Shown here: one piece after another, positions 18,296 to 27,367 of the stretch | How the letters are laid out: each line of letters starts with the position of its first letter | Numbering within the stretch: position 1 is the stretch's first letter | NCBI GenBank assembly: GCA_910588655.1 | Contig: CAJUPJ010000014.1 | Span: forward strand, 18,551 to 82,550 | Source: an uncultured Lachnospiraceae bacterium | GTDB taxonomy: Bacteria > Bacillota > Clostridia > Lachnospirales > Lachnospiraceae | Length of the DNA: 64,000 nucleotides | Reading direction: 5' to 3' | Position numbers and translations under genes: made by a program | Notes under the pieces: generated by a model | The model's input: only the letters and a program-made list of their open reading frames with translations | Told to the model about the DNA's origin: nothing | The model's database searches: none

Positions 18296-18328
18296 AGCAG
18301 GGGCAATCCCGGGCATGATTCCCCTGCT
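18296..18328 (-). other. Hairpin between the 77-residue protein gene and the GH18 gene
   Basis: AGCAGGGG and CCCCTGCT pair with partly complementary inner sequence. A second hairpin (CCAGGAA/TTCCTGG) lies at about 18351-18374. Neither has a clean T-run; they probably mark the 3' end of the 18420 gene. The 249-bp gap otherwise holds nothing recognisable. Confidence 0.4.
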
Positions 18329-18419
18329 AGTCCCAGCTTACAACATTGCACCAGGAATTACATCCAGTTCCTGGATTTAAAGGGCTGCCAGACCTTCCAT
18401 GTTTTAATAAATTGGTTTT

Positions 18420-18653
18420 TCAGACACTTGTAATGCGCTCAAAGTCTATCTGGACTATCCTGCCATGCTCATCACCTGTATAGCTTTTCATATAGTAGCT
18501 GTTCTCCATTACCTGTTTAAGCTGCTCTGCATCACCAAGGGAGTAATGCCTGCCATCAACCTTAACTTCAACACCAGCATATTCAGCTTGTTTAATTTCG
18601 GATATGAGCCATGAATACATGATATCCTTTAGTTCTTCTGGTTTATTGTCCAA
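18420..18653 (-). CDS. Small conserved-looking protein of unknown function
   Basis: A 77-residue, acidic, soluble protein. The N-terminal half is predicted helical (EELKDIMYSWLISEIKQAEYAG) and is followed by strands (VEVKVDGRHYSLG) and a helix (DAEQLKQVMENS), so it looks like a compact folded domain rather than a spurious frame. It starts with TTG at 18653, and GGGAGG lies 9 nt upstream. No family was recognised. It is flanked by hairpins and a long promoter region, and is divergent from mecA. Confidence 0.6.
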   Translation of the reverse strand: MDNKPEELKDIMYSWLISEIKQAEYAGVEVKVDGRHYSLGDAEQLKQVMENSYYMKSYTGDEHGRIVQIDFERITSV

Positions 18654-18722
18654 TTTTACCTGCCTCCCATAAATTAACAGCTATGCATTTTTGTGATACG
18701 CTCTATGTTTTTCCTAAATACT

Positions 18723-18791
18723 TTATATATAAAAGAGTTCCGGATTCCTGATATCTATGGTATAAGTAAAATATGGCTGGCATAATGCCAA
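18723..18791 (-). other. Possible 22-codon leader ORF upstream of the 77-residue gene
   Basis: Within the 432-bp gap (18654-19085) the minus strand has AAGGAGG followed 12 nt later by a TTG codon and 22 sense codons to TAA. The Shine-Dalgarno sequence is convincing but the spacing is long and the peptide (MALCQPYFTYTI then DIRNPELFYI) resembles nothing known. It could be a leader peptide or chance. The gap also holds the mecA promoter. Confidence 0.25.
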
Positions 18792-19042
18792 GTGCCTGTT
18801 TGTCCTCCTTTCTTTTTAGAACCCGTTTCTCTGGTGTGTATTATATTATATCATGGAGACTTTTAACTACGGTATATATTACAATAATAATAATTTTTTT
18901 TGTAGTAAAATTCCAGGATTTTGTATAAAAACTCACATTTTTCTCACATTTGAAATTAATAAACAATAAACTTGAAAAAACTCCTAGTATTTCTTATCAC
19001 AATTTACAAACCCTATTTACTACGGGAAAATTATCTTTTACG

Positions 19043-19071
19043 TTGACTTATATAGTAGTTTAAATTATAAT
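19043..19071 (+). promoter_or_regulatory. Sigma-A promoter of mecA
   Basis: TTGACT and a perfect TATAAT are separated by 17 nt. Transcription would begin near 19078, only a few bases before the in-frame ATG at 19086, which therefore is unlikely to be the start codon; the GTG at 19137 fits better. Confidence 0.85.
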
Positions 19072-19136
19072 TTGAATATGGATATATGTACTATTTTGAC
19101 GATTATTGCAACATTAAAAAGAAGGGAAGTGAGCCT

Positions 19137-19928
19137 GTGCGAATAGAAAAAATTAGCGACAAACAAATCCGCTGTACTTTAAACAAACAGGATTTATCCG
19201 ACCGCGAACTCCGTATTAGCGAGCTGGCATATGGAACTGATAAGGCAAAAGCACTTTTCCGCGACATGATGCAGCAGGCTTCATATGAATTCGGATTTGA
19301 AACAGAAGATATTCCTTTAATGATAGAAGCTATACCTATGTATCCTGACACCCTTGTACTGGTTATTACTAAAGTTGAAGACCCTGATGAGCTTGATACG
19401 CGTTTCTCAAGCTTTTCAGATAACCCTGATGAATTATATGATGACAATGATTATGATTATGAAATAGAAGACTCTTTAAATTCCAGCATGGATGACGGTT
19501 ATATTACAGATGATGGTGACACATTATCTTTTGTGCCAGATATACAGGAAGAAAGGGAAACTGATTTTATATCATTGTCTGAAGCGCTTGGCATGGAACC
19601 AAGGCCTAAAACACCTGATACCAAAATTAGTACAGATACCATTAAAGTATTTTTATTTAAGAAACTTGAAGACATAGCTGCACTGGCATACAGGCTGGAC
19701 AACGTATATAACGGCCATAACACCGTATATAAAGATAATGCTAAAGGAAATTATTACCTTATATTGCATAAATCCGGACATTCGCCAGATGAATTTAACC
19801 AAATCTGCAATATTACAGGTGAATATGGAACTCCTTTAAAAAATACTTATGCAAGCCCTTCATATTTTGAAGAGCATTTTGAACCACTGGTAAAGCTGGA
19901 TGCTATACAGAAACTGGCTAAAATCTGA
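19137..19928 (+). CDS. mecA: MecA-type ClpC adaptor protein
   Basis: A 263-residue protein with the MecA layout: an N-terminal domain (about residues 1-80, starting VRIEKISDKQIRCTL) that binds substrates, an acidic linker (about 85-150, with DDNDYDYEIED), and a C-terminal domain (about 165-260) that binds ClpC. In Firmicutes MecA targets proteins such as ComK for ClpCP degradation. The linker is longer than in Bacillus (218 residues total there). GTG at 19137 is chosen because AAGGGA lies 9 nt upstream and the promoter leaves no room for a leader before the ATG at 19086. Confidence 0.82.
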   Translation: MRIEKISDKQIRCTLNKQDLSDRELRISELAYGTDKAKALFRDMMQQASYEFGFETEDIPLMIEAIPMYPDTLVLVITKVEDPDELDTRFSSFSDNPDELYDDNDYDYEIEDSLNSSMDDGYITDDGDTLSFVPDIQEERETDFISLSEALGMEPRPKTPDTKISTDTIKVFLFKKLEDIAALAYRLDNVYNGHNTVYKDNAKGNYYLILHKSGHSPDEFNQICNITGEYGTPLKNTYASPSYFEEHFEPLVKLDAIQKLAKI

Positions 19929-19974
19929 CAGGATTTCCTGCGCCTTACCTTGCTTCTGATTACAGACATAATAA

Positions 19975-20004
19975 AAATGGCATGTTTTATAAAACATGCC
20001 ATTT
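19975..20004. terminator. Bidirectional terminator between mecA and the DUF1858 gene
   Basis: AAATGGCATGTTTT and AAAACATGCCATTT are perfect 14-nt arms with a 2-nt spacer. On the minus strand the stem runs into TTTTTATTAT, a good terminator for the DUF1858 gene; on the plus strand it ends the mecA transcript. Confidence 0.75.
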
Positions 20005-20048
20005 GATTTCCATAAAAATATATCCAGCCTGTAAAATTCTTCTGTTAA

Positions 20049-20255
20049 TTATTTATTAGCCAGATATTCATTAACTGTTTCAACAAGCTTTCCAGCTTCA
20101 AGCCCATGTACTACAGCAGCTTCTGCAAGACTTTCACCCTGTGAAGCCGGGCATCCTATACAGTGCATTCCTGATGCCATAAGGATAGGGCCGATACCTG
20201 GGTCTAATTTAAGCATATCTGCAATTACCATATCTTCTGATACTCTTTCAGTCAT
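20049..20255 (-). CDS. DUF1858 small redox-type protein
   Basis: A 68-residue DUF1858 protein. The conserved elements are VIADMLKLDPGIGPILMASG followed by MHCIGCPASQGE, where the CxxC pair (residues 32 and 35) gives the family its 'hybrid cluster associated redox disulfide' name. Such proteins often accompany iron-sulfur or hydroxylamine-reductase enzymes, but the biochemical role is not established. GGGGATATT precedes the ATG. A ferredoxin gene lies 210 bp upstream on the same strand. Confidence 0.88.
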   Translation of the reverse strand: MTERVSEDMVIADMLKLDPGIGPILMASGMHCIGCPASQGESLAEAAVVHGLEAGKLVETVNEYLANK

Positions 20256-20465
20256 AATATCCCCATTTCTGCGTTGTATATATTTAAAACAGCTGCCAGC
20301 CCTTCCGCATAAGACAACGCGCCTATGCAGAATTTATAATGGCAGCAGTACTGGCTTTAATATTCCCAGCCAGTGCAGTATTAATTCATACAAGATAAAA
20401 AGCCGCTGTCATGTGGCGTATAAAAACGCCAGCCAGCCAGCAGCCCTATGTCCCCAATGCAGAAA

Positions 20466-20636
20466 TTATTCCTCAGAAATTGCACCTGAAGGGCATGTTC
20501 CTGCACAAGCACCACAGCTGATACATGTATCAGGGTCAATCACATAATGTGCATCTCCTTCTGAGATAGCACCTACTGGACATCCGCCTGCACAAGCACC
20601 ACAGCTTACGCAGTCATCACTAATTACATATGCCAT
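20466..20636 (-). CDS. 2[4Fe-4S] clostridial-type ferredoxin
   Basis: A 56-residue ferredoxin with two CxxCxxCxxxCP motifs: CVSCGACAGGCP (residues 9-20) and CISCGACAGTCP (about 38-49). Each would bind one [4Fe-4S] cluster. It is a low-potential electron carrier for enzymes such as pyruvate:ferredoxin oxidoreductase and hydrogenase. AGGAGG lies upstream of the ATG at 20636. The 210-bp gap to the DUF1858 gene holds several hairpins (for example CTGGCT/AGCCAG near 20372-20394) that may end the ferredoxin transcript. Confidence 0.95.
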   Translation of the reverse strand: MAYVISDDCVSCGACAGGCPVGAISEGDAHYVIDPDTCISCGACAGTCPSGAISEE

Positions 20637-20774
20637 TCTAAAGTACCTCCTTTTAATTTTGTCTTTTCATTATAATACACATCTAAAAATATTACAAGGA
20701 CAAACTGGATATTTTATTCCCTGCTTTATAAAATTTTTATGTCTGGTAATAGCAGAATATGTAATAATTTCTTA

Positions 20775-21986
20775 TTAGAAATCTACCTCTGTATCATAAT
20801 AACAGCATTTAAGCAGTTTCTCCATTTCCTCCTGTGAAGGCTGGCGCGGGTTAGAACCTGTACATGCATCTAAAAGTGCATTTGCTGCTATCCCAGGCAG
20901 TTTCTCCAGGAATTCATCTTCTGGCACAATACCTGTATCTGCTGGTACACCACCATCACCATAATTCTTTATACAATGAGGGATATTAAGGTCATCATTC
21001 ATCTTACGCAGGTAATTTATAAGAATATCAACCTTTTCATCATCAGAACTGCCGCCAAGCCCCATATAATCTACTATCTCACCATAACGTTTCTTAGCAG
21101 TTTCATCCTTGCTGTTAAACTTTATAACCTTAGGAAGATACATAGCATTAGCAGCACCATGTATTATATGTCCATTTTTAAATACAGCACCTGTTTTATG
21201 TGCCATTGAATGTACAATACCAAGAAGTGCATTAGAAAATGCCATACCTGCAAGGCACTGTGCGTCATGCATCTTGTCCCTGCTGTCCATATCCCCATTA
21301 TATGACTTTACAAGGTCTGCTTCAATCATCTTAATAGCCCATATTGCAAGAGGGTCTGTGTAGTTACAGTTAGCAGTTGAAACATATGCTTCTATTGCAT
21401 GTGTCATAGCGTCCATTCCTGTATGTGCTACAAGGTGTACTGGCATAGTTTCTGCAAGTTCTGAGTCAACAATTGCAACATCTGGTGTAATCTCAAAATC
21501 AGCTATAGGATATTTAATACCTTTTTCATAATCTGTTATAATTGAAAATGCTGTTACTTCTGTAGCTGTACCAGATGTTGAAGAAATAGCACAAAAGCGT
21601 GCTTTCTTACGGAGTGGCGGAATTCCAAACACTTTGCACATATCCTCAAATGTAATATCAGGGTATTCATATTTAATCCACATTGCCTTAGCAGCATCAA
21701 TAGGAGAACCTCCGCCCATTGCCACAATCCAGTCAGGTTCAAACTTCTGCATAACCTCTGCACCACGCATAACTGTGTCTACTGACGGGTCAGGTTCAAT
21801 CCCTTCAAATAGTTCTACTTCCATACCTGCTTCTTTAAGATAACCAACTGCCTTATCAAGAAAACCATTGCGCTTCATAGAACCGCCGCCAACACATACA
21901 ATAGCTTTCTTTCCAGTAAAGCTTTTCAGCGCCTCTAACGAACCCTTGCCATGGTATAAATCTCTTGGTAATGTAAATCTTGCCAT
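20775..21986 (-). CDS. Iron-containing alcohol dehydrogenase
   Basis: A 403-residue group III dehydrogenase, about the standard length. MGGGSPIDAAKAMW binds the nucleotide phosphates. The metal ligands are Asp and His in the segment ending HTGMDAMTHAIEAY, plus His in HSMAHKTG and NGHIIHGAAN. Close relatives are annotated as NAD(P)H-dependent butanol or ethanol dehydrogenases, consistent with fermentative aldehyde reduction; the substrate cannot be fixed from sequence. AGGAGG precedes the ATG. It is monocistronic, with a 1.1-kb repeat-filled gap upstream. Confidence 0.92.
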   Translation of the reverse strand: MARFTLPRDLYHGKGSLEALKSFTGKKAIVCVGGGSMKRNGFLDKAVGYLKEAGMEVELFEGIEPDPSVDTVMRGAEVMQKFEPDWIVAMGGGSPIDAAKAMWIKYEYPDITFEDMCKVFGIPPLRKKARFCAISSTSGTATEVTAFSIITDYEKGIKYPIADFEITPDVAIVDSELAETMPVHLVAHTGMDAMTHAIEAYVSTANCNYTDPLAIWAIKMIEADLVKSYNGDMDSRDKMHDAQCLAGMAFSNALLGIVHSMAHKTGAVFKNGHIIHGAANAMYLPKVIKFNSKDETAKKRYGEIVDYMGLGGSSDDEKVDILINYLRKMNDDLNIPHCIKNYGDGGVPADTGIVPEDEFLEKLPGIAANALLDACTGSNPRQPSQEEMEKLLKCCYYDTEVDF

Positions 21987-22112
21987 AATTTTCCTCCTTA
22001 TTTTGTTACTTTTTACTAAATTTACTGGACTTTTATCTCTCTTTTACAACATATTTATATCTTAACATTATAGAAATTATGCGTCAACTGAAAAATTTAT
22101 AAAATAAAAATG

Positions 22113-22434
22113 AGGGGCATTTCCGTTATGATGCAATGCTATTAAGTTAAGAAAAGATGTTTATAAGTGTTAAATATTGGATGCACTGGCAAATCCAAAG
22201 TGCCTTCCAATGAACAGAACGCTTCCGCTTGGACATCGCACGCAATGGATGCATAAAGCCCTTATGTCCCTGCGGAACATAAGGGCTTAAGCACCAGCGG
22301 CTCTGTACATCTGTTCCTTGGAAGCACATTTGGAATTTGCCAGCTAATCTACATTTTGACAATTTATAGAAATACCTTTGCGCAAACTCTTAACTAAACG
22401 GCATTGCACTATTGCGGAGGCTTAAATGCCCCTT
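22113..22434. repeat. Long nested palindromic repeat element, copy 1
   Basis: The ends AGGGGCATTT and AAATGCCCCTT pair, and internal arms (ATGCAATGC with AAGTTAAGAA; CTTAACTAAACGGCATTGC) continue the palindrome. The core stem at 22186-22343 pairs CTGGCAAATCC with GGAATTTGCCAG and contains two marks also seen in other copies: CGCTTCCGCTTGGAC on one arm and GGGCTTAAGCACCAGCGGC on the other. No ORF is present. The core is in the same orientation as the copy at 46957-47103. Confidence 0.8.
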
Positions 22435-22559
22435 GTCATTAATATTTAGAGGGAACACATAAGACTCTGACGGACGCAAGGCACAATAGTATAATTTTGT
22501 ACTATATTACTACACAAGCTAATACGTGACTAGCAGAATGGATTTTCCCACCCCCATTT

Positions 22560-23025
22560 ACAGTTATTTTATTTTTTCTGTTTTATTGTATAGTTGTGAT
22601 GACAGGTTTCATGTGCCAGATGCCACAATATTCCGTAACAGGGGTACGCTTCTGCTGCATGTATTATCGTAGCACAATGTCATTTAGTTAAGAATTTAGG
22701 CGGAAAATATTTTATAAATTACCAAAGTGTAGAATGGCTGGCAAATTCCAAATGTGCTTCCATGAAAAAACTGTACGAAGCCGCTGGTGCTTAAGCCCTG
22801 TACTTTAGGGCTTTATGCACCATTGCGTGCAAGCCCTTACCAAACCAGCAGGAGCGTGCTTTGTTCATGGAAGGCACTTTGGATTTGCCAGCAGACCCAA
22901 TATATGTAATTTTTAAACATCTTTTCTGGACTAAATGACATTGTATCGTAGCATAAGCGTACCCCTGGTGCGGAATATTCTGGTTCTGGCACACAGAAAA
23001 CGTCCGTAAAAACAAAAAATAACTG
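22560..23025. repeat. Long nested palindromic repeat element, copy 2 (most complete)
   Basis: Outer ends ACAGTTATTTT and AAAATAACTGT pair. Moving inward, GCCAGATGCCACAATATTCCG pairs loosely with its partner near 22965-22995, GGGGTACGCTT with AAGCGTACCCC, and CAATGTCATTTA with TAAATGACATTG. The core stem (22738-22891) repeats CTGGCAAATTCC / GGATTTGCCAG with the GCCGCTGGTGCTTAAGCCC mark. The whole would fold as one 466-nt hairpin. The 22435-22559 gap holds a further module ending CCCCCATTTACAGTTAT that recurs at 47143 and 57404. Confidence 0.82.
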
Positions 23026-23116
23026 TAAAATTTCCTCTTGACTTATTGGCTGAAAGTTGGTAAATTATTTACAGAGCAACCGTTTGCGCAATAAGGCTGT
23101 CCCGGGAGATGGTAAA

Positions 23117-24112
23117 GTGAATAAAAGCATTACAATAGCAGATATAGCAGAAAACCTTGGAATATCCAAGACTACAGTTTCCAGGGCTATATCAGGAAAA
23201 GGACGTATAAGCGAAGCCACAAGGCAGCGTGTAAAAGCTTATATGGAAGAAAACAACTACAAGCCAAATGTTATAGCACAGGGGCTTGCAAAATCAAAAA
23301 CTTATAATATAGGCGTTGCCATGCCTTCTGATTATGGAATTGAAGACATGTCTTATTTCCAGAACTGCCTTGTAGGGCTTCAGGAAATGGCATCATTATA
23401 TGAATATGATATAATTTTAACAGTCTGCAATAATAGTGATTTAGGGCAGCTTGAACGCATAGTATCTAACAGCAAGGTAGATGGTGTTATACTTATGCGT
23501 ACCCTTATAGAAGATGAAGCAGTAAAAATGCTGTTAAAACAGGAATTTCCATTTGTAGTTATTGGAATGTCTGGGTATAATAACGTTATCCAGATAGAGC
23601 ATAACCATTTTGAGGGATGCAAAGAACTTACTTCAATGCTGCTTATGAAAAACCTTAAACGCATAGCAGTTATAGGCGGCAGTAAAGCACATATGGTTAC
23701 ATCAAGCCGTATAAACGGATATAAGGCAGCATATAAAGAGTTAAATATAAAAATACCACAGGGGCTGGTATATCTTGACCAGGATAATTCCATAATGGTT
23801 GAAAGGGCTGTTGACAATATATTTATGCATGGTGCAGACTGTATAATCTGCATGGATGATGCTATATGTTCTGTTGTGCTAAATAAACTCAGAAGAGAAC
23901 ACATAGAAGTTCCTGCTGATATTAAAATAGCATCATTTTTTGACAGTATGCTCCTTAATCATAATGTCCCCGCAATTACATCACTATCATTTGATGTAAG
24001 GGAAATCGGGAGGACTGCCTGCAAAACGCTTATAGACATGCTTGATGGCATTAAAGTAAAAGAAATTAATTATTTAGGATATAAAGTAGAACTTAAAGAA
24101 TCTACAAGGTAA
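23117..24112 (+). CDS. LacI family transcriptional regulator, probable galactan/galactose regulator
   Basis: A 331-residue LacI/GalR protein. The N-terminal helix-turn-helix has ITIADIAENLGISKTTVSRA (about residues 5-24), with the hinge helix GLAKSKTYNIGV, and a periplasmic-binding-protein-like sensor domain to the end (KIASFFDSMLLNHNVPAITS is the effector pocket region). GTG at 23117 is chosen because GGGAG lies 8 nt upstream; the ATG at 23057 would add 20 residues from repeat-flanking sequence. The GH53 gene follows 79 nt downstream, so galactan-derived sugars are the likely effector (inference, as for GanR). Confidence 0.87.
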   Translation: MNKSITIADIAENLGISKTTVSRAISGKGRISEATRQRVKAYMEENNYKPNVIAQGLAKSKTYNIGVAMPSDYGIEDMSYFQNCLVGLQEMASLYEYDIILTVCNNSDLGQLERIVSNSKVDGVILMRTLIEDEAVKMLLKQEFPFVVIGMSGYNNVIQIEHNHFEGCKELTSMLLMKNLKRIAVIGGSKAHMVTSSRINGYKAAYKELNIKIPQGLVYLDQDNSIMVERAVDNIFMHGADCIICMDDAICSVVLNKLRREHIEVPADIKIASFFDSMLLNHNVPAITSLSFDVREIGRTACKTLIDMLDGIKVKEINYLGYKVELKESTR

Positions 24113-24191
24113 ACAGACATCTGCAAATATATTAAAACAGGCATAAAGGCTGTAATATTTAGGCTGCTATAAGGCAGCATGGGGGATTTTT

Positions 24192-25343
24192 ATGGATAAA
24201 TTTATTAAAGGAATGGATATTTCCACTCTTATAGAATTAGAAAACTGTGGTGCAAAATACTACGACTATGGAAAAGAAGGGGACTTATTTGATATACTTA
24301 AGTCATATGGCACTAATGCAGTACGTATAAGATTGTGGAATAACCCATATGACGGACAGGGCATGCCTTATGGTGCGGGCACCAACGATATTACAACAAT
24401 GCTCAAGCTTGCCCAAAGGGCAAAGGCACATGGGATGGATATACTGCTTGATTTGCATTATAGTGATTTCTGGGCTGACCCTGGCAAACAGTTTAAGCCA
24501 AAGGCATGGGAAAACCTGGATGTAAACCAGCTTGAACAGGCTGTGTACGATTATACAGCTGAAGTCCTGGACATCTGCAAAGAAAACGGGTGCCTTCCAG
24601 ATATGGTACAGACAGGTAATGAACTTTCTAATGGAATGTTGTGGCCAGACGGACAGATTTTTGATGATAATACTGCTGCTGCCCTTGGACGCACTCCAGA
24701 ATATGATAACCTTGCACGGTTTGTAAGTGCAGGGATACGTGCTGTTAAGGCAGCAGATGCTGGCATAAAGACAATGATACACCTTGATAATGGCGGCAAT
24801 AATGAATTATACCGCCGCTGGTTTGATAATTATATAAAACGTGGTGAAGATTTTGATATAATAGGTCTTTCATACTATCCTTTCTGGCATGGGACACTTG
24901 ATGATTTAAGTGCTAATATGGCAGATATTGCCAGACGCTATGGCAAGGAATTAATTGTAGCTGAGGTTTCTATGGGCTTTACTATGGAAGATTATAAGGA
25001 CTATGAAAAACTGTCTTCTGAAGAACGCAAGGGAATGGCTACAAGACAGGAACTTGTTGATAAAATTGAATACCCTATGACTAAAGAAGGCCAGTCAGGC
25101 TTTATGAAGGATTTGCTTGACAGGATTTGCAAAGTGCCAGGAGGGCTTGGCACAGGCTTCTTTTACTGGGAACCGGCATGGATACCTGTACATGGTTCTG
25201 GCTGGGCAACAAAGGAGTCCCTTGAATATATAAAAGACCCTGGTCCATGTGGCAATGAATGGGCAAACCAGGCATTATTTGACTATAATGGCAATGCGCT
25301 TCCTGCATTAAAGCTTATAAGGGATTACAAGCCGGTAAAATAA
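24192..25343 (+). CDS. GH53 arabinogalactan endo-beta-1,4-galactanase
   Basis: A 383-residue GH53 enzyme that hydrolyses beta-1,4-galactan side chains of pectin. The barrel begins GMDISTLIELENCG, with RIRLWNNPY and LLDLHYSDFWADP typical of the family. The acid/base is Glu144 (TGNELSNGM) and the nucleophile Glu258 (IVAEVSMGF). There is no signal peptide, so the enzyme appears to be cytoplasmic and would act on imported galacto-oligosaccharides. It lies between a LacI regulator and galE. Confidence 0.92.
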   Translation: MDKFIKGMDISTLIELENCGAKYYDYGKEGDLFDILKSYGTNAVRIRLWNNPYDGQGMPYGAGTNDITTMLKLAQRAKAHGMDILLDLHYSDFWADPGKQFKPKAWENLDVNQLEQAVYDYTAEVLDICKENGCLPDMVQTGNELSNGMLWPDGQIFDDNTAAALGRTPEYDNLARFVSAGIRAVKAADAGIKTMIHLDNGGNNELYRRWFDNYIKRGEDFDIIGLSYYPFWHGTLDDLSANMADIARRYGKELIVAEVSMGFTMEDYKDYEKLSSEERKGMATRQELVDKIEYPMTKEGQSGFMKDLLDRICKVPGGLGTGFFYWEPAWIPVHGSGWATKESLEYIKDPGPCGNEWANQALFDYNGNALPALKLIRDYKPVK

Positions 25344-25435
25344 TTAAACGGACTATCCAAAGGGCTTACTTAATGAGGTTAAATCTGCTAATAAATTGCA
25401 TTTGCAATTAAAATAAAGAAATGGAGGAATTTGTT

Positions 25436-26425
25436 ATGAAGATTTTAGTATTAGGCGGTGCTGGCTATATTGGTTCACATACTGTAAGTGAACTTGTAAA
25501 AGCAGGTGAAGAAGTTGTTATTGCTGATAACCTTGAAACAGGCCATATTGAGGCAGTAAACAAAAAGGCAGTATTTTATGAAGGAGATATACGCAACAGG
25601 GAGTTTGTAGACAGTATTTTTGACAATGAAAAGATAGATGCTGTTATACATTTTGCTGCTAATTCACTTGTAGGTGAGAGCATGACAAACCCTCTTAAAT
25701 ATTATGATAATAACCTTTATGGCACAAAAGTGCTGCTTGAAAGCATGGTAGCACATGGTGTTGATAAAATAGTATTCTCATCAACAGCAGCAACATATGG
25801 TGAACCAGAAAGCATACCTATTCTTGAAACAGACAGGACAGAACCAACTAACCCATATGGCGAAACAAAGCTTTCTATGGAAAAAATGATGAAATGGACA
25901 GATGTTGCACATGGTCTCCGTTATGTTGCATTAAGATACTTTAATGCATGTGGTGCAGATGAAAGTGGTGAAATTGGCGAAGCACACAACCCTGAAACAC
26001 ACCTTATCCCTCTTATCCTGCAAGTTCCAAATAACCAGAGGGAGTCAGTAAGTATATTTGGTACTGATTATGATACAAAAGATGGTACATGTGTAAGGGA
26101 TTACATCCATGTTACAGACCTTGCCCAGGCACATATACTGGCTGTAAAATACCTTGTTAATGGTGGTGCAAGTGATGTATTTAACCTTGGAAATGGTGTA
26201 GGCTTTACTGTTAAAGAAGTTATAGAAACAGCCCGCAAAGTTACAGGACACCCAATCCCGGCAGTGGAGTCACCAAGACGTGGCGGAGACCCTGCAAAGC
26301 TTATTGCATCAAGTGAGAAAGCAAAGAAAGTCCTTGGCTGGAACCCTGTACATGCAAGCCTGGAGGAGATTATTGCATCTGCCTGGAAATGGCACAAGGC
26401 ACATCCAAATGGATATGCAAAATAA
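25436..26425 (+). CDS. galE: UDP-glucose 4-epimerase
   Basis: A 329-residue extended SDR enzyme of the Leloir pathway that interconverts UDP-galactose and UDP-glucose. Seen: GGAGYIGSH NAD-binding loop at the N-terminus, FSSTAATYGE with the catalytic Ser/Thr, and the YxxxK pair in NPYGETK. RYFNACGADESGEIGE is diagnostic of GalE. GGAGG lies 8 nt before the ATG at 25436. It links the galactan released by the upstream GH53 enzyme to glycolysis. Confidence 0.95.
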   Translation: MKILVLGGAGYIGSHTVSELVKAGEEVVIADNLETGHIEAVNKKAVFYEGDIRNREFVDSIFDNEKIDAVIHFAANSLVGESMTNPLKYYDNNLYGTKVLLESMVAHGVDKIVFSSTAATYGEPESIPILETDRTEPTNPYGETKLSMEKMMKWTDVAHGLRYVALRYFNACGADESGEIGEAHNPETHLIPLILQVPNNQRESVSIFGTDYDTKDGTCVRDYIHVTDLAQAHILAVKYLVNGGASDVFNLGNGVGFTVKEVIETARKVTGHPIPAVESPRRGGDPAKLIASSEKAKKVLGWNPVHASLEEIIASAWKWHKAHPNGYAK

Positions 26426-26470
26426 AATAGTATATTTACAATAATAAAACAACAGAAAGGGCATGGATTA

Positions 26471-27250
26471 ATGGATTACGGTTTAATTGGTGAGAAATTA
26501 GGGCACAGCTATTCTAAAGAAATACATGAGATGCTTACAGATTACACATATGATATACACCCTTTAAGCAAAGAAGAATTTAAGGGCTTTATGGAAAAGC
26601 ATGATTTTAAGGCAATTAATGTAACAATTCCTTATAAAAGGGATGTTATACCATTTCTTTATGAAATGGATGATAATGCAAGGGCTATAGGCGCAGTTAA
26701 TACTATTGTTAATAAAGACGGGAAACTTTATGGGCATAACACAGATTTTCCAGGATTTATGTATATGCTAAACAAGCATGGAATTAACCCTTATGGAAAA
26801 AAATGCGTTGTGCTTGGTGACGGCGGCGCTTCCAAAGCTGTTGTAGCAGTCCTTAAGAAGATGGGTGCGGAAAGTGTTGTTATTGTGGATATTATAAAGA
26901 CAGAAACAGCAATAACATATGATGAATGTTTTGCAAAACACACAGATGCAGATATAATTGTTAATACAAGCCCTGTAGGGATGTATCCAAAATGTGACGC
27001 AAGCCCTGTTGATTTACAGGAATTTCCAAAATGCCAGGCTGTAGCAGACGTTATTTATAACCCGCTTGAAACCAGGCTTGTAAACCAGGCTAAAGAACTT
27101 GGAATGACAGGTGTAAACGGGCTTGAAATGCTTGTTGCACAGGCACTTTATGCAGTAGAATTTTTCCTTGAAACCAAACTTGATGAAGCAAAAATCGACG
27201 AGGTTTACCAGAAGATTTATAATGATAAGCTAAAAGAAACAGAAAGTTAA
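26471..27250 (+). CDS. aroE: Shikimate dehydrogenase
   Basis: A 259-residue enzyme reducing 3-dehydroshikimate with NADPH in aromatic amino acid synthesis. Motifs: GHSYSKEIHEM (shikimate-binding serines), NVTIPYKRDV with catalytic Lys, GHNTDFPGF with catalytic Asp, GDGGASKAVV nucleotide loop, and NTSPVGMYP. Its place behind galE does not suggest a functional link; no other aro genes are near. A terminator follows. Confidence 0.93.
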   Translation: MDYGLIGEKLGHSYSKEIHEMLTDYTYDIHPLSKEEFKGFMEKHDFKAINVTIPYKRDVIPFLYEMDDNARAIGAVNTIVNKDGKLYGHNTDFPGFMYMLNKHGINPYGKKCVVLGDGGASKAVVAVLKKMGAESVVIVDIIKTETAITYDECFAKHTDADIIVNTSPVGMYPKCDASPVDLQEFPKCQAVADVIYNPLETRLVNQAKELGMTGVNGLEMLVAQALYAVEFFLETKLDEAKIDEVYQKIYNDKLKETES

Positions 27251-27294
27251 AAGAAGCAATAAAGCTAGTTTGTAAACGGGCAACCCGCTTGGCA

Positions 27295-27326
27295 AATAAC
27301 AGGCAATCGGGTTGCCTGTTATTTTT
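27295..27326 (+). terminator. Rho-independent terminator after aroE
   Basis: AATAACAGGCAA and TTGCCTGTTATT form a 12-bp stem followed by TTT. An overlapping alternative stem (GGGCAACCCG with CGGGTTGCC, from 27278) could compete with it. Confidence 0.8.
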
Positions 27327-27367
27327 ATAAGACTACAATTTTTATAGAATTGTAACTGGCAGGCATT

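Noticed and set aside
22113..23025. Structured non-coding RNA genes in the 1.1-kb gap
   Set aside because: The same structures recur at other loci with layers swapped and in both orientations, which fits repeat elements better than a fixed RNA gene.
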